A stretch of 64,000 nucleotides of DNA from a virus, in IMG/VR virus record IMGVR_UViG_3300035112_000003, positions 1 to 64,000 of that record, one strand, 5' to 3'. Made by a program: the position numbers and the translations under genes. The notes below the pieces were generated by a model. That model saw only the letters and a program-made list of their open reading frames with translations. It was not told the DNA's origin and did no database searches. Below, one piece after another: positions 14,759 to 24,479 of this stretch. How positions within the stretch are numbered: the first letter of the stretch is position 1; each line of letters starts with the position of its first letter.

Positions 14759-15289
14759 TTAAAAGAAAAATTGAGAATTATTTTTTAAATACAATGCCCT
14801 ATTAATTGCGGCTTGGGCAGAATACTGCTGCCCATCTGCCCCAGCATCAGTAGCATTATTTATTTCGGTCTGTAATTTAAATAAATCAGTATACCAATTT
14901 ATATCATTCAAGATATTGGGATCATCAGATAAATTACTTATTTGGCCACCTCTAAATTGTTTCAAATAATTAAGGAATGTTTCTACACTTTGTGCGGTAT
15001 AAGTTGATCCCGGCTGAGGATTATTACTTAACCATACTGCATTTACCAGTAAAGAATAATCAGTATTCAATACTCCTATAATTGTCTTCGAATTGCCATC
15101 TGAAAATGGGAAATCTATATATAAAGTAGTAGTTCCTTCTGGGACAAGCGTCGTCCCATCTACTTTGTACAGATATATACGACGCCCCGAAAATGTACCC
15201 TGTCCTTCACTAGAATAGCTTGAGGTGTCATTTACTATGAAGCTAGTAATGTCAGATGTTTGCGTTATTGTAAATTGGCCAGTGAACAT
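14759..15289 (-). CDS. Tail-associated beta protein
   Basis: A 176-residue protein. The N-terminal 90 residues are beta-rich (FTITQTSDITSFIVNDTSSYSS ... RRIYLYKVDGTTL), like phage tail adaptor domains; the rest is helical (VETFLNYLKQFRGG). The start overlaps the upstream endonuclease stop by one base. Probably structural. Confidence 0.6.
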   Translation of the reverse strand: MFTGQFTITQTSDITSFIVNDTSSYSSEGQGTFSGRRIYLYKVDGTTLVPEGTTTLYIDFPFSDGNSKTIIGVLNTDYSLLVNAVWLSNNPQPGSTYTAQSVETFLNYLKQFRGGQISNLSDDPNILNDINWYTDLFKLQTEINNATDAGADGQQYSAQAAINRALYLKNNSQFFF

Positions 15290-15960
15290 TATATTTTGTA
15301 TTTAAATATGAACCCTTTTGATTGTTTTTGGCCGCCACATAATACTGAATATATATTTTTTTTATCAATATTCATATCATGGGAGGCTTCATGAACAGAA
15401 ATGTATTCTTTTACAATATTTAGGCTTAAATCATATATTATGATCGGTCTTCTCATTTTATTTCTAGCCTCTCTTCTAGCTGTGATTGCTTTTTGTGTAG
15501 ACTTAATTCCGAGTGTATATCTCTTCCCCTTATTAGCTCTTCTTATACTTTCAATATGTTCTTTAGATAGTTTTCTTCCTTTCCCTGCATTAGATATTTT
15601 AAGCTTTGCCTCTGTTGTTATCACCATCCCCTTATTCCCTGCTCCTCCATTAGTTAAATTAAGCCCATTATATTCTGGCCATTTATTGTAATTACATACA
15701 TTCGTTCTAATCCAGAATATTTCCTTCCCCTGTGCATATAAATGCGTATTTTCAAACTCCTCAATTACTTCTATTGAATGTTTATCAACTCCATATACAA
15801 TTAATGAATTATATAACAATCTCTGCTTCTTGATTGAATTAGTTAATGCCTTATAATCATTATATCGACGATGAAATGAAGATGTACACCCTACATAAAC
15901 CTGTCCAATTGGATTGGTTATTTTATAAATTGTCCACTTTTTAATATCTGAAGAAGGCAT
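15289..15960 (-). CDS. GIY-YIG homing endonuclease
   Basis: A 223-residue protein. The N-terminal GIY-YIG nuclease is visible as WTIYKITNPIGQVYVGCTS (residues 9-27) with the Arg in HRRY and a Glu in the GKEIFWI helix. The middle has repeated NUMOD3-type motifs (AKLKISNAGKGRKLSKEHIES) and the C-terminus a NUMOD1-like segment (IIIYDLSLNIVKEYISVHEA). It is free-standing between tail genes and joined to the next gene by a one-base overlap. It fits SegA-like mobile endonucleases. Confidence 0.9.
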   Translation of the reverse strand: MPSSDIKKWTIYKITNPIGQVYVGCTSSFHRRYNDYKALTNSIKKQRLLYNSLIVYGVDKHSIEVIEEFENTHLYAQGKEIFWIRTNVCNYNKWPEYNGLNLTNGGAGNKGMVITTEAKLKISNAGKGRKLSKEHIESIRRANKGKRYTLGIKSTQKAITARREARNKMRRPIIIYDLSLNIVKEYISVHEASHDMNIDKKNIYSVLCGGQKQSKGFIFKYKI

Positions 15961-15988
15961 TCTAAATCAGTTTATTAAAATTAATAAT

Positions 15989-16927
15989 TTATTTTCTTAC
16001 TTGCACCATTACTTTTGGCGCAATACTTTGAGTAGTCGCAGGTTGCTGATCATCATCAAAATAACCTTCATTTCTTAATGCTTGTGCCATCTTAACTCTT
16101 CTCATTACATTATCATATGGCTGTTTCCAAGAAGTCTCCTTAAGATTACCCCCTGATACTGGGCGAGATTTCATGAAGGCGTCATCTTTCAATGCACCTG
16201 ATTTATGATAATCCATAAGCATTTTTTGTGCATTCCCTTCTCCCGCATTATAATTAATATATGTAAAAAATTGTTTTGCCGCTGGCGAAAGTTCAATATT
16301 ATTGCGCTTAGCATAATCAAGTATTTGATCCTCACTCATTTTGGCCATAGCGCCTTTCGCCATCATTGCATCTTCAACACTTCTAAAGTCACCAGAATGC
16401 GTTGTTTCTCCTTTTTCATTGGTCATTATGGTAGGTTGATATCTACTTTGAAAACTAGCAGGCAAATACCCTTTTTTTACTAAATAAGGGAATTGGCTAT
16501 GAAAATGATCTAAACCAACTCCGGCAAATCCGCTTACGGGGTAATCATCATAAGAACTACTATTAAAATATCCTTCCCCTTCATACCCTTTTTTAAACAT
16601 ACCGCTAACGCCTTCCTCCATTGCTGATGAATAAAATAATGCAGGGTCTAATCCAAATCTCTTTACTGCATTTATTGCAGACTGCTTAATCGGCAAACGC
16701 TCATGTGCGGTATTAGGTATTTCGTTTATCCTCAAAGGGGTATCCCCACGCCCCTGCATATAAGGCCCATATTTCTGCCTCCACGCTTCTGCGTATTTCA
16801 GCCTAGAATTCGCATCTTTATAGTTGGGGAGGGGGATACGCGTAGGAGGCACAGCAGGCTTAGGTTCCGCGCCCGTTACCGGGACACCGGGTTGAGGTGT
16901 TACTTTTATTCGTACTGCTTTTGCCAT
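15989..16927 (-). CDS. Transglycosylase-like virion protein
   Basis: A 312-residue protein. A Pro/Val-rich N-terminus is followed by a lysozyme-like domain. FYSSAMEEGVSGM (98-110) places Glu104 or Glu105 as the possible catalytic acid, and INYNAGEGN (224-232) resembles the YNAGxGN motif of lytic transglycosylases. It lies next to the giant internal protein, so it probably helps local peptidoglycan opening during DNA entry. No signal peptide. The exact family is uncertain. Confidence 0.65.
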   Translation of the reverse strand: MAKAVRIKVTPQPGVPVTGAEPKPAVPPTRIPLPNYKDANSRLKYAEAWRQKYGPYMQGRGDTPLRINEIPNTAHERLPIKQSAINAVKRFGLDPALFYSSAMEEGVSGMFKKGYEGEGYFNSSSYDDYPVSGFAGVGLDHFHSQFPYLVKKGYLPASFQSRYQPTIMTNEKGETTHSGDFRSVEDAMMAKGAMAKMSEDQILDYAKRNNIELSPAAKQFFTYINYNAGEGNAQKMLMDYHKSGALKDDAFMKSRPVSGGNLKETSWKQPYDNVMRRVKMAQALRNEGYFDDDQQPATTQSIAPKVMVQVRK

Positions 16928-16932
16928 ATAAT

Positions 16933-19900
16933 TTAATTTTTTTGATGTGGATTAGTTCTTGTTACTCTTGTTGGTCTTTCTCTTGATACTGTTGATCTAG
17001 CAGGCTTATTGGATGCGCTTTCCCCTGATTTCATTAAGCTATAATCCTCTCCTATTCTAACCCCTGTACCACCTGACATGACACCTACAAATACCCCTTT
17101 TAAGATTTGCTCTATTTGAGGCTTTGACATTCCTCGTTGTTCCATTTGAACAGTTACATCTTTTATTGCTTCTGCCACAGGAATCGGCGTTTGTTGATTT
17201 AAAATATATTCCTTCCATGTTAATTGATGCCCAAATGGCCCCGGCTTATCAGAAGAAAACGGGAGAGTATTGCCTCCATAGTCATGATGGGTAGCAATAT
17301 CGGCGGCTGTACTAGCAAATGGTGATAGTTTACCTCGCAAATATTTACTAAATGAACTATACAATAAGTCTGTCCTAGTTTTACCTTTTAAAGACGTTTC
17401 GGATTCTACCGAAATGGCCACCAATTTGCTTAAAAATCCCAATGCCGAAGCCATCCCTCCCGTTAAATCTATCGTTCTGTCTCCGAATTTAAATTTAAGC
17501 CAATCAGAACTTTTGGGGTCAGTAAAATTCACACTCTGTTTTGATCCTGTTGCCATTAATAATCCCTGATTTGCAGCCAATGCCGCAAAATAAGTGGCTA
17601 TAGCCTCACCACTTCTTTTAGCTACAATTTTAGCCGCTGCCTTTTCTGCTGCCGTTGCATTCTTCCAATTAGTAAAGGTTGCGATTGCCTTCACCGGCTG
17701 GGTTATAAGGCGCGACCATCTGGATGCCTCTAGCCGGGGGGCAAAAAACGCTGTACCAATAGCTTCAGGAACTGGTATCTTACTAGTACCTGTTGCATGA
17801 TTTACGATAGTGGCTATTTCTTTCAATACTTCCGGATCGGCCTTTTCTACAGCAGAAAGCCTATTGTATTCATCCTTCGCCATCTCTAATCTCATTACTT
17901 TCAATGCATTAAACCCACGATCGCCAGCCGCTCCAAGCCTCCCTAGCATTTTATCAAAGGTCTGATAATCATCGAATTTTTCAGCGGGATCAACTGCAAG
18001 GCCGGCCCTCTTCCATTTTGCAAATTCCGGATCATTTACTAAATCCTGCATCGCCTTTTCGTATTGGGCAGCCTTCCCGAATGCAAAATTGAATTGTTTA
18101 AAGAATGAGGGCCAATATGATTTCCATGCTGTGGGCCTAAATATATTCATACCGGCATGCGTAATACCTCCAACTGTACCATGCCCAAATGTCTTCAATC
18201 TGAAAAATAGATGTGGGACAAACTTAAGCGCCTTTACCACCCTTGGAGTATTTGCAGCTTTCACCCATGCCTTTGCTTGTTGTATGGCTTGTCGCTGATG
18301 ATATTGCTGCGTGTATAATTCGTCGGAAATAACTTTCGTGCCCTTGGGTTGTGTTATGGCATTCCTAACTTGATCTGGGTTTAATCCCAAGTCCTTAGAT
18401 ACCCCATATACCATTTCATTAAAATCTTTCCCCTTATTGATATATTCTGTCTTTGCATAATCCCATATATCTCTAGCGTCTTCTGTTGTAAATTTGTTGT
18501 CCTTTTTATCAGCAAAGCGAGTTAATAAATCATTTTCGTTTTTGAAATATTTGTTATAATCATTTTCTACGTCACGTTGCTTATCTTCTGATAATGATTT
18601 ATACCAATCACTTTGTTTAATATGCGATAACCCATCAGATATAGCCTGCACAACTGTGCCGCCTGCCTCTACCGTTTTGGCCATTATCTCTAACGCACTA
18701 TCCCAAACTAATGACCCCGGCGTTGCGGCTTGGAAACTTCCCGGCTTTCTAGTTTTCCCTTCCCTTAGAAGATCAGCAAATTTATCAGCTTTTTCTTTTA
18801 TTGATTTCCCCGGTTCTTTTTCACCCGTTGACTTATCTATTGCTTCTGTAAGTTTCTTTTTCAGCCCTTCCACTTCTTTAGTCAATGACCCTACCTTATC
18901 TGCCAGTTCTTTAGCACGACCTTCTTGAGCTTTGGACATAGGCTGTTCATTCCGTTGCTCAAAGTATCTCCTTATCCCAGTAAAAGAACCAGTATCTATA
19001 TCTGTTACTCCTTGTTGTTCACGACCCATACCGCCCCATACTGTCTGCATGGGTTTCACTACCTCGTTATACCATTTGCTTTCGGCTGCTTTTGCCGCTT
19101 TATCCTCAGCACTTCCAGCCCCAAACTCATCAGCGGCTTTATTTGTTTCTCTTACAAGCCTATTATATTCTGCCCTTACTACGCTAATATCATCTACGCC
19201 TATTTTGCCATGATTTTTGAAATCACTTGCTACCTGATGTGGGTCTACGCCTTGTGCTATTAGTTCTTTACCCCTCTCAATGTATTGTTCTGGCTCTAAG
19301 ACTTCACCCCTAACCGGTGCAGATTCCCCGGTATCAAATGCCCTTTGTGAACGATATTCATGGGCAATACCAATATCCTCCCCAAATGGCAAATCCATGT
19401 TCCCCGGATATGGCGCTACCCCTTCTTTACCCGTATCTTTACCTTCTTCTTGGGCGCGTGTTCCGGCAGTGACTTCCCCTTGCTGGCTTGGTTCCATTCC
19501 TCCACGTTGACCCCCTTCTGCTCCAATTCCTTCTTGTGGATGTTGAAGAACGCCGCCTGTGCTTGGCTCTTGTATGGCATGAGTTAATTCTTTATTGTTT
19601 AAGAAAATATTCGTTGTTTCATCTGTCCATTTACCATCTGTTTTGGATAACGCGTCAAGCGCTCTCATTACCTTACTATGGCTTACTACATGAGTGTCTT
19701 CAGGCAGTGACTTAACATATTCATACGCTTTCTCCATTCTTGCCTTAAAGCTCTCAGGTGATTCAGAGCCTTCTGGCCTATACTTTCCTTCAAACCATTC
19801 TTTCTCTTTAAAGGTTCCTTCCGGCTTCCCTTCATCACTACCAATATTAGCCGTATTCAGTAATTCATTCCTTTCAATGGGCACTTCTTTGCCTGTGATC

Positions 19901-22260
19901 TTTTTAGCTTCCTTCGCTGCTTCTTCAGCGGTTTGTAACCCCCTTTCTACTTCACTTGTTATGATTTTGGCTTTATTATTATCGGCGATATACTGTCCTA
20001 ATTTATGCGCCTCTTGCTTCCCTTCTTCAGTTAATGGGGATGGCCCTATGCCATTTTCTTTACCGGCAGCAGTTTTTGTATCTTCCCCGTGTTCGCTTAC
20101 TTCTACATGGCCTACTCGTTCAGCCGATACTTTCCCTGCGCTAACTTCACCGGGCATAATCACCGATACATTCTTTGTTGACTTTATTTCTTTAGGTTGT
20201 TCTCTTGGTGAAATAGTTACAGTTTCGGGGTGTTTTATTTCTCCCGGTTGAATTACTGATACTTTAGGTTGTTCTTTAGGATATAGCTCCTTAGCTTTAT
20301 TTACAATATTTTCTCCAAAAGTTGCTATTGCTATATCTGCCGTATTGGGATCGTGCGCCTTATCCGCTATAGCTTTAAATAGATTCTTTAAATCATTCTC
20401 ACTTGCATCTCGCAAAATATGAATATCCATATTTTTAGATTCCTTATCTACCAATTGCTGCAATTCTCCACGCCCCTTCCCGTTAGATAGGTTTACTATT
20501 TCTTCATTTAGCGTCTTAATTTGTTCTTTTATGTCTGGATGGTATGCCCTATCCGTAGTTTCAAGACTAGCCTCTAATTCGTTTCTTTTTTTAATTTTAT
20601 CCTGAACTTTTAACCGATCAGATTCAGGCACATTGGGCTTTATTGAATTATCAATATCAGCATGTTCTTTTATTGCTTTTTGTGCATTATTGGCTTGTGC
20701 TTCTGTTATATGTCCAGATTGTTTAAGATTATTTAACTCACCTTCTACTGCCTCTTTAGGAACATTCTTAAACGCCTGAAGTATTTGATTATATGTTTTT
20801 GGTTGTAGTGCTTCTGGGAATTTAGCAAGCATCGTCATGCCTACAGTCATTTTCAAGCCACCTATCAATTGCTCCTTCAGTCCTTCGCTTGCATCAACTG
20901 GCAGCCCTTCTTGTTGTGCCATTAAATTCTTTACTAACTGCCCACTTGCACCAACTGCACCAACGCCTAATCCTTCCAATGTTTTCTTTACAGTTTCTTG
21001 CCCAACTTGCTTCAGTGCATTACCCAATGACTTTTGCAATAAACCTCTATTCAACCCGGTTGGCTGCAATCCAACTTTAGCCCCCAATACGCCCATCGCT
21101 GCACCGCTTAACGCATCAATGTTAGCCTCATTATTAGTGAAGTATACAGCCTCTTGCAGCACTTGACTATCCGACCAATCTGGATGTTGTTTTTTTATTG
21201 CTGCATAATTTTGCGGCAACGCAGCCCCAAATGTTAGCTTGTACATTTCTGGGGCGGTAATAGCTGTAGCAGCAGCAACGCCAGCTTCAGGGCCAGCGGC
21301 AATGCCGGCAGCAGCGCCACCAATAATCGGCTTTAAGGGTTGCCCTCCTGCCATGCGCCCCATTTCTGCTAATGGTTTGGAAAGCCATCCTTCTTCCGCA
21401 ACTGATACAGCCTGATCAGGATCGTATTTTAAGCGCTTATTAATCAGGTCGAGCATGGCTTTTTCATCCCCGGATTTGTAAACACCATAATCATCATACG
21501 CCTGAACTTTTTCTTTATATCCGGTTGCCAAACTACCTAAAAATCCTTCTGGCTTTACTAATTGGCCGTTTACGATGTCATAATCATATTCTCCTTTATT
21601 TATCTTATCTATATTAGAAGCTATTTTACTTTCTTTTTCGGGATTATTTTGACGATCCAACCGGTATATATCGGCCTTCAATAAATTGGCTTCAGTAGGA
21701 TTTGTTTTCGCTAAGTCTTTTGCTTTTTGCTCTAACCCGCGTCTCATTAAGACAGTGTTATTAGGCATTTCACTTTTGAAACTTTCTACCTCTACTGGGC
21801 TTACATATACATCTTGCTTGTCTTTATGTGCTAATTGTTGTGCTTGAAAATTAACTGGGCCAGCCTCCCTTGGGTTTACTGCTAAGTTCTGGCTTGTCAC
21901 TCTTCCTAATAAATCCTTTTTATGCTCATATAAAAGGTTACGAACACTATTATCAATATCATTAAGATGCGTTTTTATTCTTTCACTCGATTCTGCTGTT
22001 TTTGTATTATGATCATTAACGACATTTGTAGCCACAATGGGTTGCGCTGTCTGCCCCATACTTAACCAATCCGTCATTGGTTTAAAGGCAGCCTGTTGAG
22101 GTTCAGGCTTAGGCTGTTGCTGTGACTGTAACGAACGCAACTTAGCCTCCAATCCTAAAGGATCAGCTTTAGACTTGACTTGTTGTAATTTTTTCTCCAA
22201 TCCTAATGGATCAGGATCACCCGTCTGTACTTGGTTATATGTTTCTACTTCTTCTGCCAT
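16933..22260 (-). CDS. Giant internal virion/ejection protein with histidine-phosphatase-like domain
   Basis: A 1775-residue protein. The N-terminus has two copies of a DPLGLE-x-KL motif (17-44). A Gly/Ala-rich hydrophobic region lies at about 310-350, and charged coiled coils at about 500-660. Residues about 716-896 read as a branch-1 histidine phosphatase: SEHGED with His724, PLTEEGKQEAHKLG, SEVERGLQTA with Arg773 and VVSHSKVMRAL with His861. The usual first Arg of RHG is Glu723 here. The C-terminal half (about 1350-1700) is helical with Ala-rich hydrophobic stretches. Size and position match the ejected cargo proteins of crAss-like podoviruses. Confidence 0.75.
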   Translation of the reverse strand: MAEEVETYNQVQTGDPDPLGLEKKLQQVKSKADPLGLEAKLRSLQSQQQPKPEPQQAAFKPMTDWLSMGQTAQPIVATNVVNDHNTKTAESSERIKTHLNDIDNSVRNLLYEHKKDLLGRVTSQNLAVNPREAGPVNFQAQQLAHKDKQDVYVSPVEVESFKSEMPNNTVLMRRGLEQKAKDLAKTNPTEANLLKADIYRLDRQNNPEKESKIASNIDKINKGEYDYDIVNGQLVKPEGFLGSLATGYKEKVQAYDDYGVYKSGDEKAMLDLINKRLKYDPDQAVSVAEEGWLSKPLAEMGRMAGGQPLKPIIGGAAAGIAAGPEAGVAAATAITAPEMYKLTFGAALPQNYAAIKKQHPDWSDSQVLQEAVYFTNNEANIDALSGAAMGVLGAKVGLQPTGLNRGLLQKSLGNALKQVGQETVKKTLEGLGVGAVGASGQLVKNLMAQQEGLPVDASEGLKEQLIGGLKMTVGMTMLAKFPEALQPKTYNQILQAFKNVPKEAVEGELNNLKQSGHITEAQANNAQKAIKEHADIDNSIKPNVPESDRLKVQDKIKKRNELEASLETTDRAYHPDIKEQIKTLNEEIVNLSNGKGRGELQQLVDKESKNMDIHILRDASENDLKNLFKAIADKAHDPNTADIAIATFGENIVNKAKELYPKEQPKVSVIQPGEIKHPETVTISPREQPKEIKSTKNVSVIMPGEVSAGKVSAERVGHVEVSEHGEDTKTAAGKENGIGPSPLTEEGKQEAHKLGQYIADNNKAKIITSEVERGLQTAEEAAKEAKKITGKEVPIERNELLNTANIGSDEGKPEGTFKEKEWFEGKYRPEGSESPESFKARMEKAYEYVKSLPEDTHVVSHSKVMRALDALSKTDGKWTDETTNIFLNNKELTHAIQEPSTGGVLQHPQEGIGAEGGQRGGMEPSQQGEVTAGTRAQEEGKDTGKEGVAPYPGNMDLPFGEDIGIAHEYRSQRAFDTGESAPVRGEVLEPEQYIERGKELIAQGVDPHQVASDFKNHGKIGVDDISVVRAEYNRLVRETNKAADEFGAGSAEDKAAKAAESKWYNEVVKPMQTVWGGMGREQQGVTDIDTGSFTGIRRYFEQRNEQPMSKAQEGRAKELADKVGSLTKEVEGLKKKLTEAIDKSTGEKEPGKSIKEKADKFADLLREGKTRKPGSFQAATPGSLVWDSALEIMAKTVEAGGTVVQAISDGLSHIKQSDWYKSLSEDKQRDVENDYNKYFKNENDLLTRFADKKDNKFTTEDARDIWDYAKTEYINKGKDFNEMVYGVSKDLGLNPDQVRNAITQPKGTKVISDELYTQQYHQRQAIQQAKAWVKAANTPRVVKALKFVPHLFFRLKTFGHGTVGGITHAGMNIFRPTAWKSYWPSFFKQFNFAFGKAAQYEKAMQDLVNDPEFAKWKRAGLAVDPAEKFDDYQTFDKMLGRLGAAGDRGFNALKVMRLEMAKDEYNRLSAVEKADPEVLKEIATIVNHATGTSKIPVPEAIGTAFFAPRLEASRWSRLITQPVKAIATFTNWKNATAAEKAAAKIVAKRSGEAIATYFAALAANQGLLMATGSKQSVNFTDPKSSDWLKFKFGDRTIDLTGGMASALGFLSKLVAISVESETSLKGKTRTDLLYSSFSKYLRGKLSPFASTAADIATHHDYGGNTLPFSSDKPGPFGHQLTWKEYILNQQTPIPVAEAIKDVTVQMEQRGMSKPQIEQILKGVFVGVMSGGTGVRIGEDYSLMKSGESASNKPARSTVSRERPTRVTRTNPHQKN

Positions 22261-23757
22261 TTATTTGATTATTCCTGCGTCAAGATATTCTTTTATCTTT
22301 TCTTCACTATACAATTTTCTCAATTGATCATGAGTGTATGTTGTACCATTGATATTATACTTTCTGCCTGCCTGATTATTAGCCCCATTGGTAGGCATTT
22401 TATAGGCTCCCTGCATCGTTCCACCCAATTGCTTTTTAGTCTCCCCTCTATATCCTAGTGATAAATAGGCTTGATCTAAATCCATCGGTTTACTTAATTG
22501 ATCGTCATACTCGATATTCCCATTTGCATCTGTTTGTATTGAAGTCCCTATTTTTTTGCCCGTTTTCGGATCATAATCCTCTTTGTATTTATAAAAGACT
22601 GGCATTATTTTGTTATCGGGAGTAACAAACACGGCATCTGGTTCTACGTTATTTCTTGCTAACCCTTTCATTAATACAGCATCGGGCTTTATTTCATACC
22701 CTAACTGTCGCCCTAATGGAGAATTAGCATCAGATAATGATTTTGGCTGCCCCGATTTAGCGGCACTAATTCTTTGATCCCAAAAATTAACAACCCAGCT
22801 ATTAGCGGCATCCTGATCTGATTTTTTCAATTGCTTTTGATGCCCAAAACGTATTGCCTCCATTGCTTTCTCACGTCCAAACACATTCTCTCCTTTTTCA
22901 TACTCCATTGTTTTTATATCATGATCAAGGATTGTTTTTGCCACGAACGCGTCTCTTGGATTGTCTACATCAGTACCATAATATCTTTTATGGATAGCAT
23001 TCAGTTGATCATGTAAAACTGGATTATGTTGGACTTCTTTAAATGCCTGTACTGCATTGGCTCTCCAATTCCTATCAGTATCATACACATCAGCCGCCCT
23101 ATCTCCAAACAATTTCTTGTTCTGTTCGCTGTATTGATGTGTAATTGGAGTTTGAGTTTGAAAGTTGCCAATATTTATTGGGGCTCCGGGTATTTTATCA
23201 GGCTTTACATCGCCTAAAACATATTTCGTAAATTCTTCCTTTTCTTTTGTTCCAATTGGTTTAGGTGGCAATACCGCCGCAGTCATATCAAATGGCTGTC
23301 TTTTCGGATCACCTATAGGTAAATCATCTGCTGCTATTTTATTTATAATATCCGGGTCATCGAATACATATGAGAAATCCTTGTTGAATTTTAGTTTGCC
23401 TAATTCTTCTTTGTTCTTATACGCCTGCTTACTTTCATTGGTAAGAGCAACCTGATCTTGATAACCAGACATATATTTATTGTAAGCAGCCCCGTTATCC
23501 AATTTCGGATTAAGGATAGCTGCCTTATTTTGCATATAATGCGCTTGCCATTCTTTATTTTTCTGCAATAATCCTGGTACATCTTGCGAACGCATCCCAG
23601 TAGATGTAATATTCTTCCCTAAGTCCTTAAAGTAGTTCTCTAAAGAATCCTGTTTGGCTTGTTCTCTAGCCATTTGACGCTCGTAGAACGCAAGAAACGG
23701 TCTTTGATCTAAGACCACAGCGCCACCAGACCATGGGTTAATTGTACTTACAGCCAT
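22261..23757 (-). CDS. Internal virion protein
   Basis: A 498-residue protein, adjacent to the giant protein with no gap. It is highly charged and helical in the first 300 residues (ERQMAREQAKQDSLENYFKDLGK ...), with no membrane helix or catalytic motif seen. Neighbourhood and size fit a cargo or ejection protein of a podovirus. The assignment rests on context. Confidence 0.6.
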   Translation of the reverse strand: MAVSTINPWSGGAVVLDQRPFLAFYERQMAREQAKQDSLENYFKDLGKNITSTGMRSQDVPGLLQKNKEWQAHYMQNKAAILNPKLDNGAAYNKYMSGYQDQVALTNESKQAYKNKEELGKLKFNKDFSYVFDDPDIINKIAADDLPIGDPKRQPFDMTAAVLPPKPIGTKEKEEFTKYVLGDVKPDKIPGAPINIGNFQTQTPITHQYSEQNKKLFGDRAADVYDTDRNWRANAVQAFKEVQHNPVLHDQLNAIHKRYYGTDVDNPRDAFVAKTILDHDIKTMEYEKGENVFGREKAMEAIRFGHQKQLKKSDQDAANSWVVNFWDQRISAAKSGQPKSLSDANSPLGRQLGYEIKPDAVLMKGLARNNVEPDAVFVTPDNKIMPVFYKYKEDYDPKTGKKIGTSIQTDANGNIEYDDQLSKPMDLDQAYLSLGYRGETKKQLGGTMQGAYKMPTNGANNQAGRKYNINGTTYTHDQLRKLYSEEKIKEYLDAGIIK

Positions 23758-23770
23758 TCTATATTCTTAA

Positions 23771-24478
23771 TTAATATGATGCCAACGATTGATTGAACGC
23801 CATTGGCTGAACACTTGGAATTGCTTCATGGGATGCATAATCGTTCCCGTAATTTGGATTACCTCTACCACTCATACTACTTAATCCACCCGCAGCAATT
23901 GAATTTGTTTGCCCCCCCCCAAATAAATTAGTGATACCTGAATTTAGCATTTGCGCATATCCTCCTGCCTTTTGCTGTAGAATATCCCTCCTGTTTTGAT
24001 ATGGCAACATTTTATTTATGTTAAACGCTTGCCTTTCTTCTGCTCCCATTGCTTGAGACGCAGACCCCAATTGTCCAAATCGCTGATCTTTTTGTTGTTC
24101 AGCCGCAGCAAGTGCTTTTAAAGATGCATCGTTTTGATTTTGAATTAACGCAGACACTCCCCCAAGCATTCTATTACCCGGCTGCTGCTGCAAGGTCGAA
24201 AGACCTTGATTAGTGCCTCTGGCTATACTTTGCGCTTGCATCTTATAGAGATTACTTTGTTCCGGCGACTCCTGATAACGTTGTAGCGCCTGATTATAAT
24301 AATCGCTTATACTCTTTGAGGGGGTATAAATAGGAGTCTGTTGGCTTTCCAATGCTTTTTTCGCTTTTCGGCCACCGAAAAACCCAATAGCAGTTTGAAT
24401 CGCTCCTAATGCAGATTGTTTGTATCCTTGCGACGCTGCCATTAGAGCCTGTATCATTCCACCGTCCATGTCTGCCAT
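23771..24478 (-). CDS. Internal/tail protein rich in Gln, Ala and Gly
   Basis: A 235-residue protein. A small hydrophobic segment (ALGAIQTAIGFFGG) near the N-terminus is followed by Gln/Ala-rich helices and a Gly/Asn/Ser-rich tail. This composition is typical of T7 gp14-like internal proteins and crAss-like cargo proteins. It lies next to the muzzle gene. Confidence 0.6.
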   Translation of the reverse strand: MADMDGGMIQALMAASQGYKQSALGAIQTAIGFFGGRKAKKALESQQTPIYTPSKSISDYYNQALQRYQESPEQSNLYKMQAQSIARGTNQGLSTLQQQPGNRMLGGVSALIQNQNDASLKALAAAEQQKDQRFGQLGSASQAMGAEERQAFNINKMLPYQNRRDILQQKAGGYAQMLNSGITNLFGGGQTNSIAAGGLSSMSGRGNPNYGNDYASHEAIPSVQPMAFNQSLASY

Positions 24479-24479
24479 A

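Noticed and set aside
18925-20251. Plus-strand frames up to 185 codons opposite the giant internal protein
   Set aside because: The minus-strand protein has clear domain motifs throughout; the antisense frames lack any domain or start context.
24283-24294. Copy of ACGTTGTAGC as a promoter site
   Set aside because: It is inside a gene, encodes ordinary residues on the minus strand and has no -7 box or gene start nearby.
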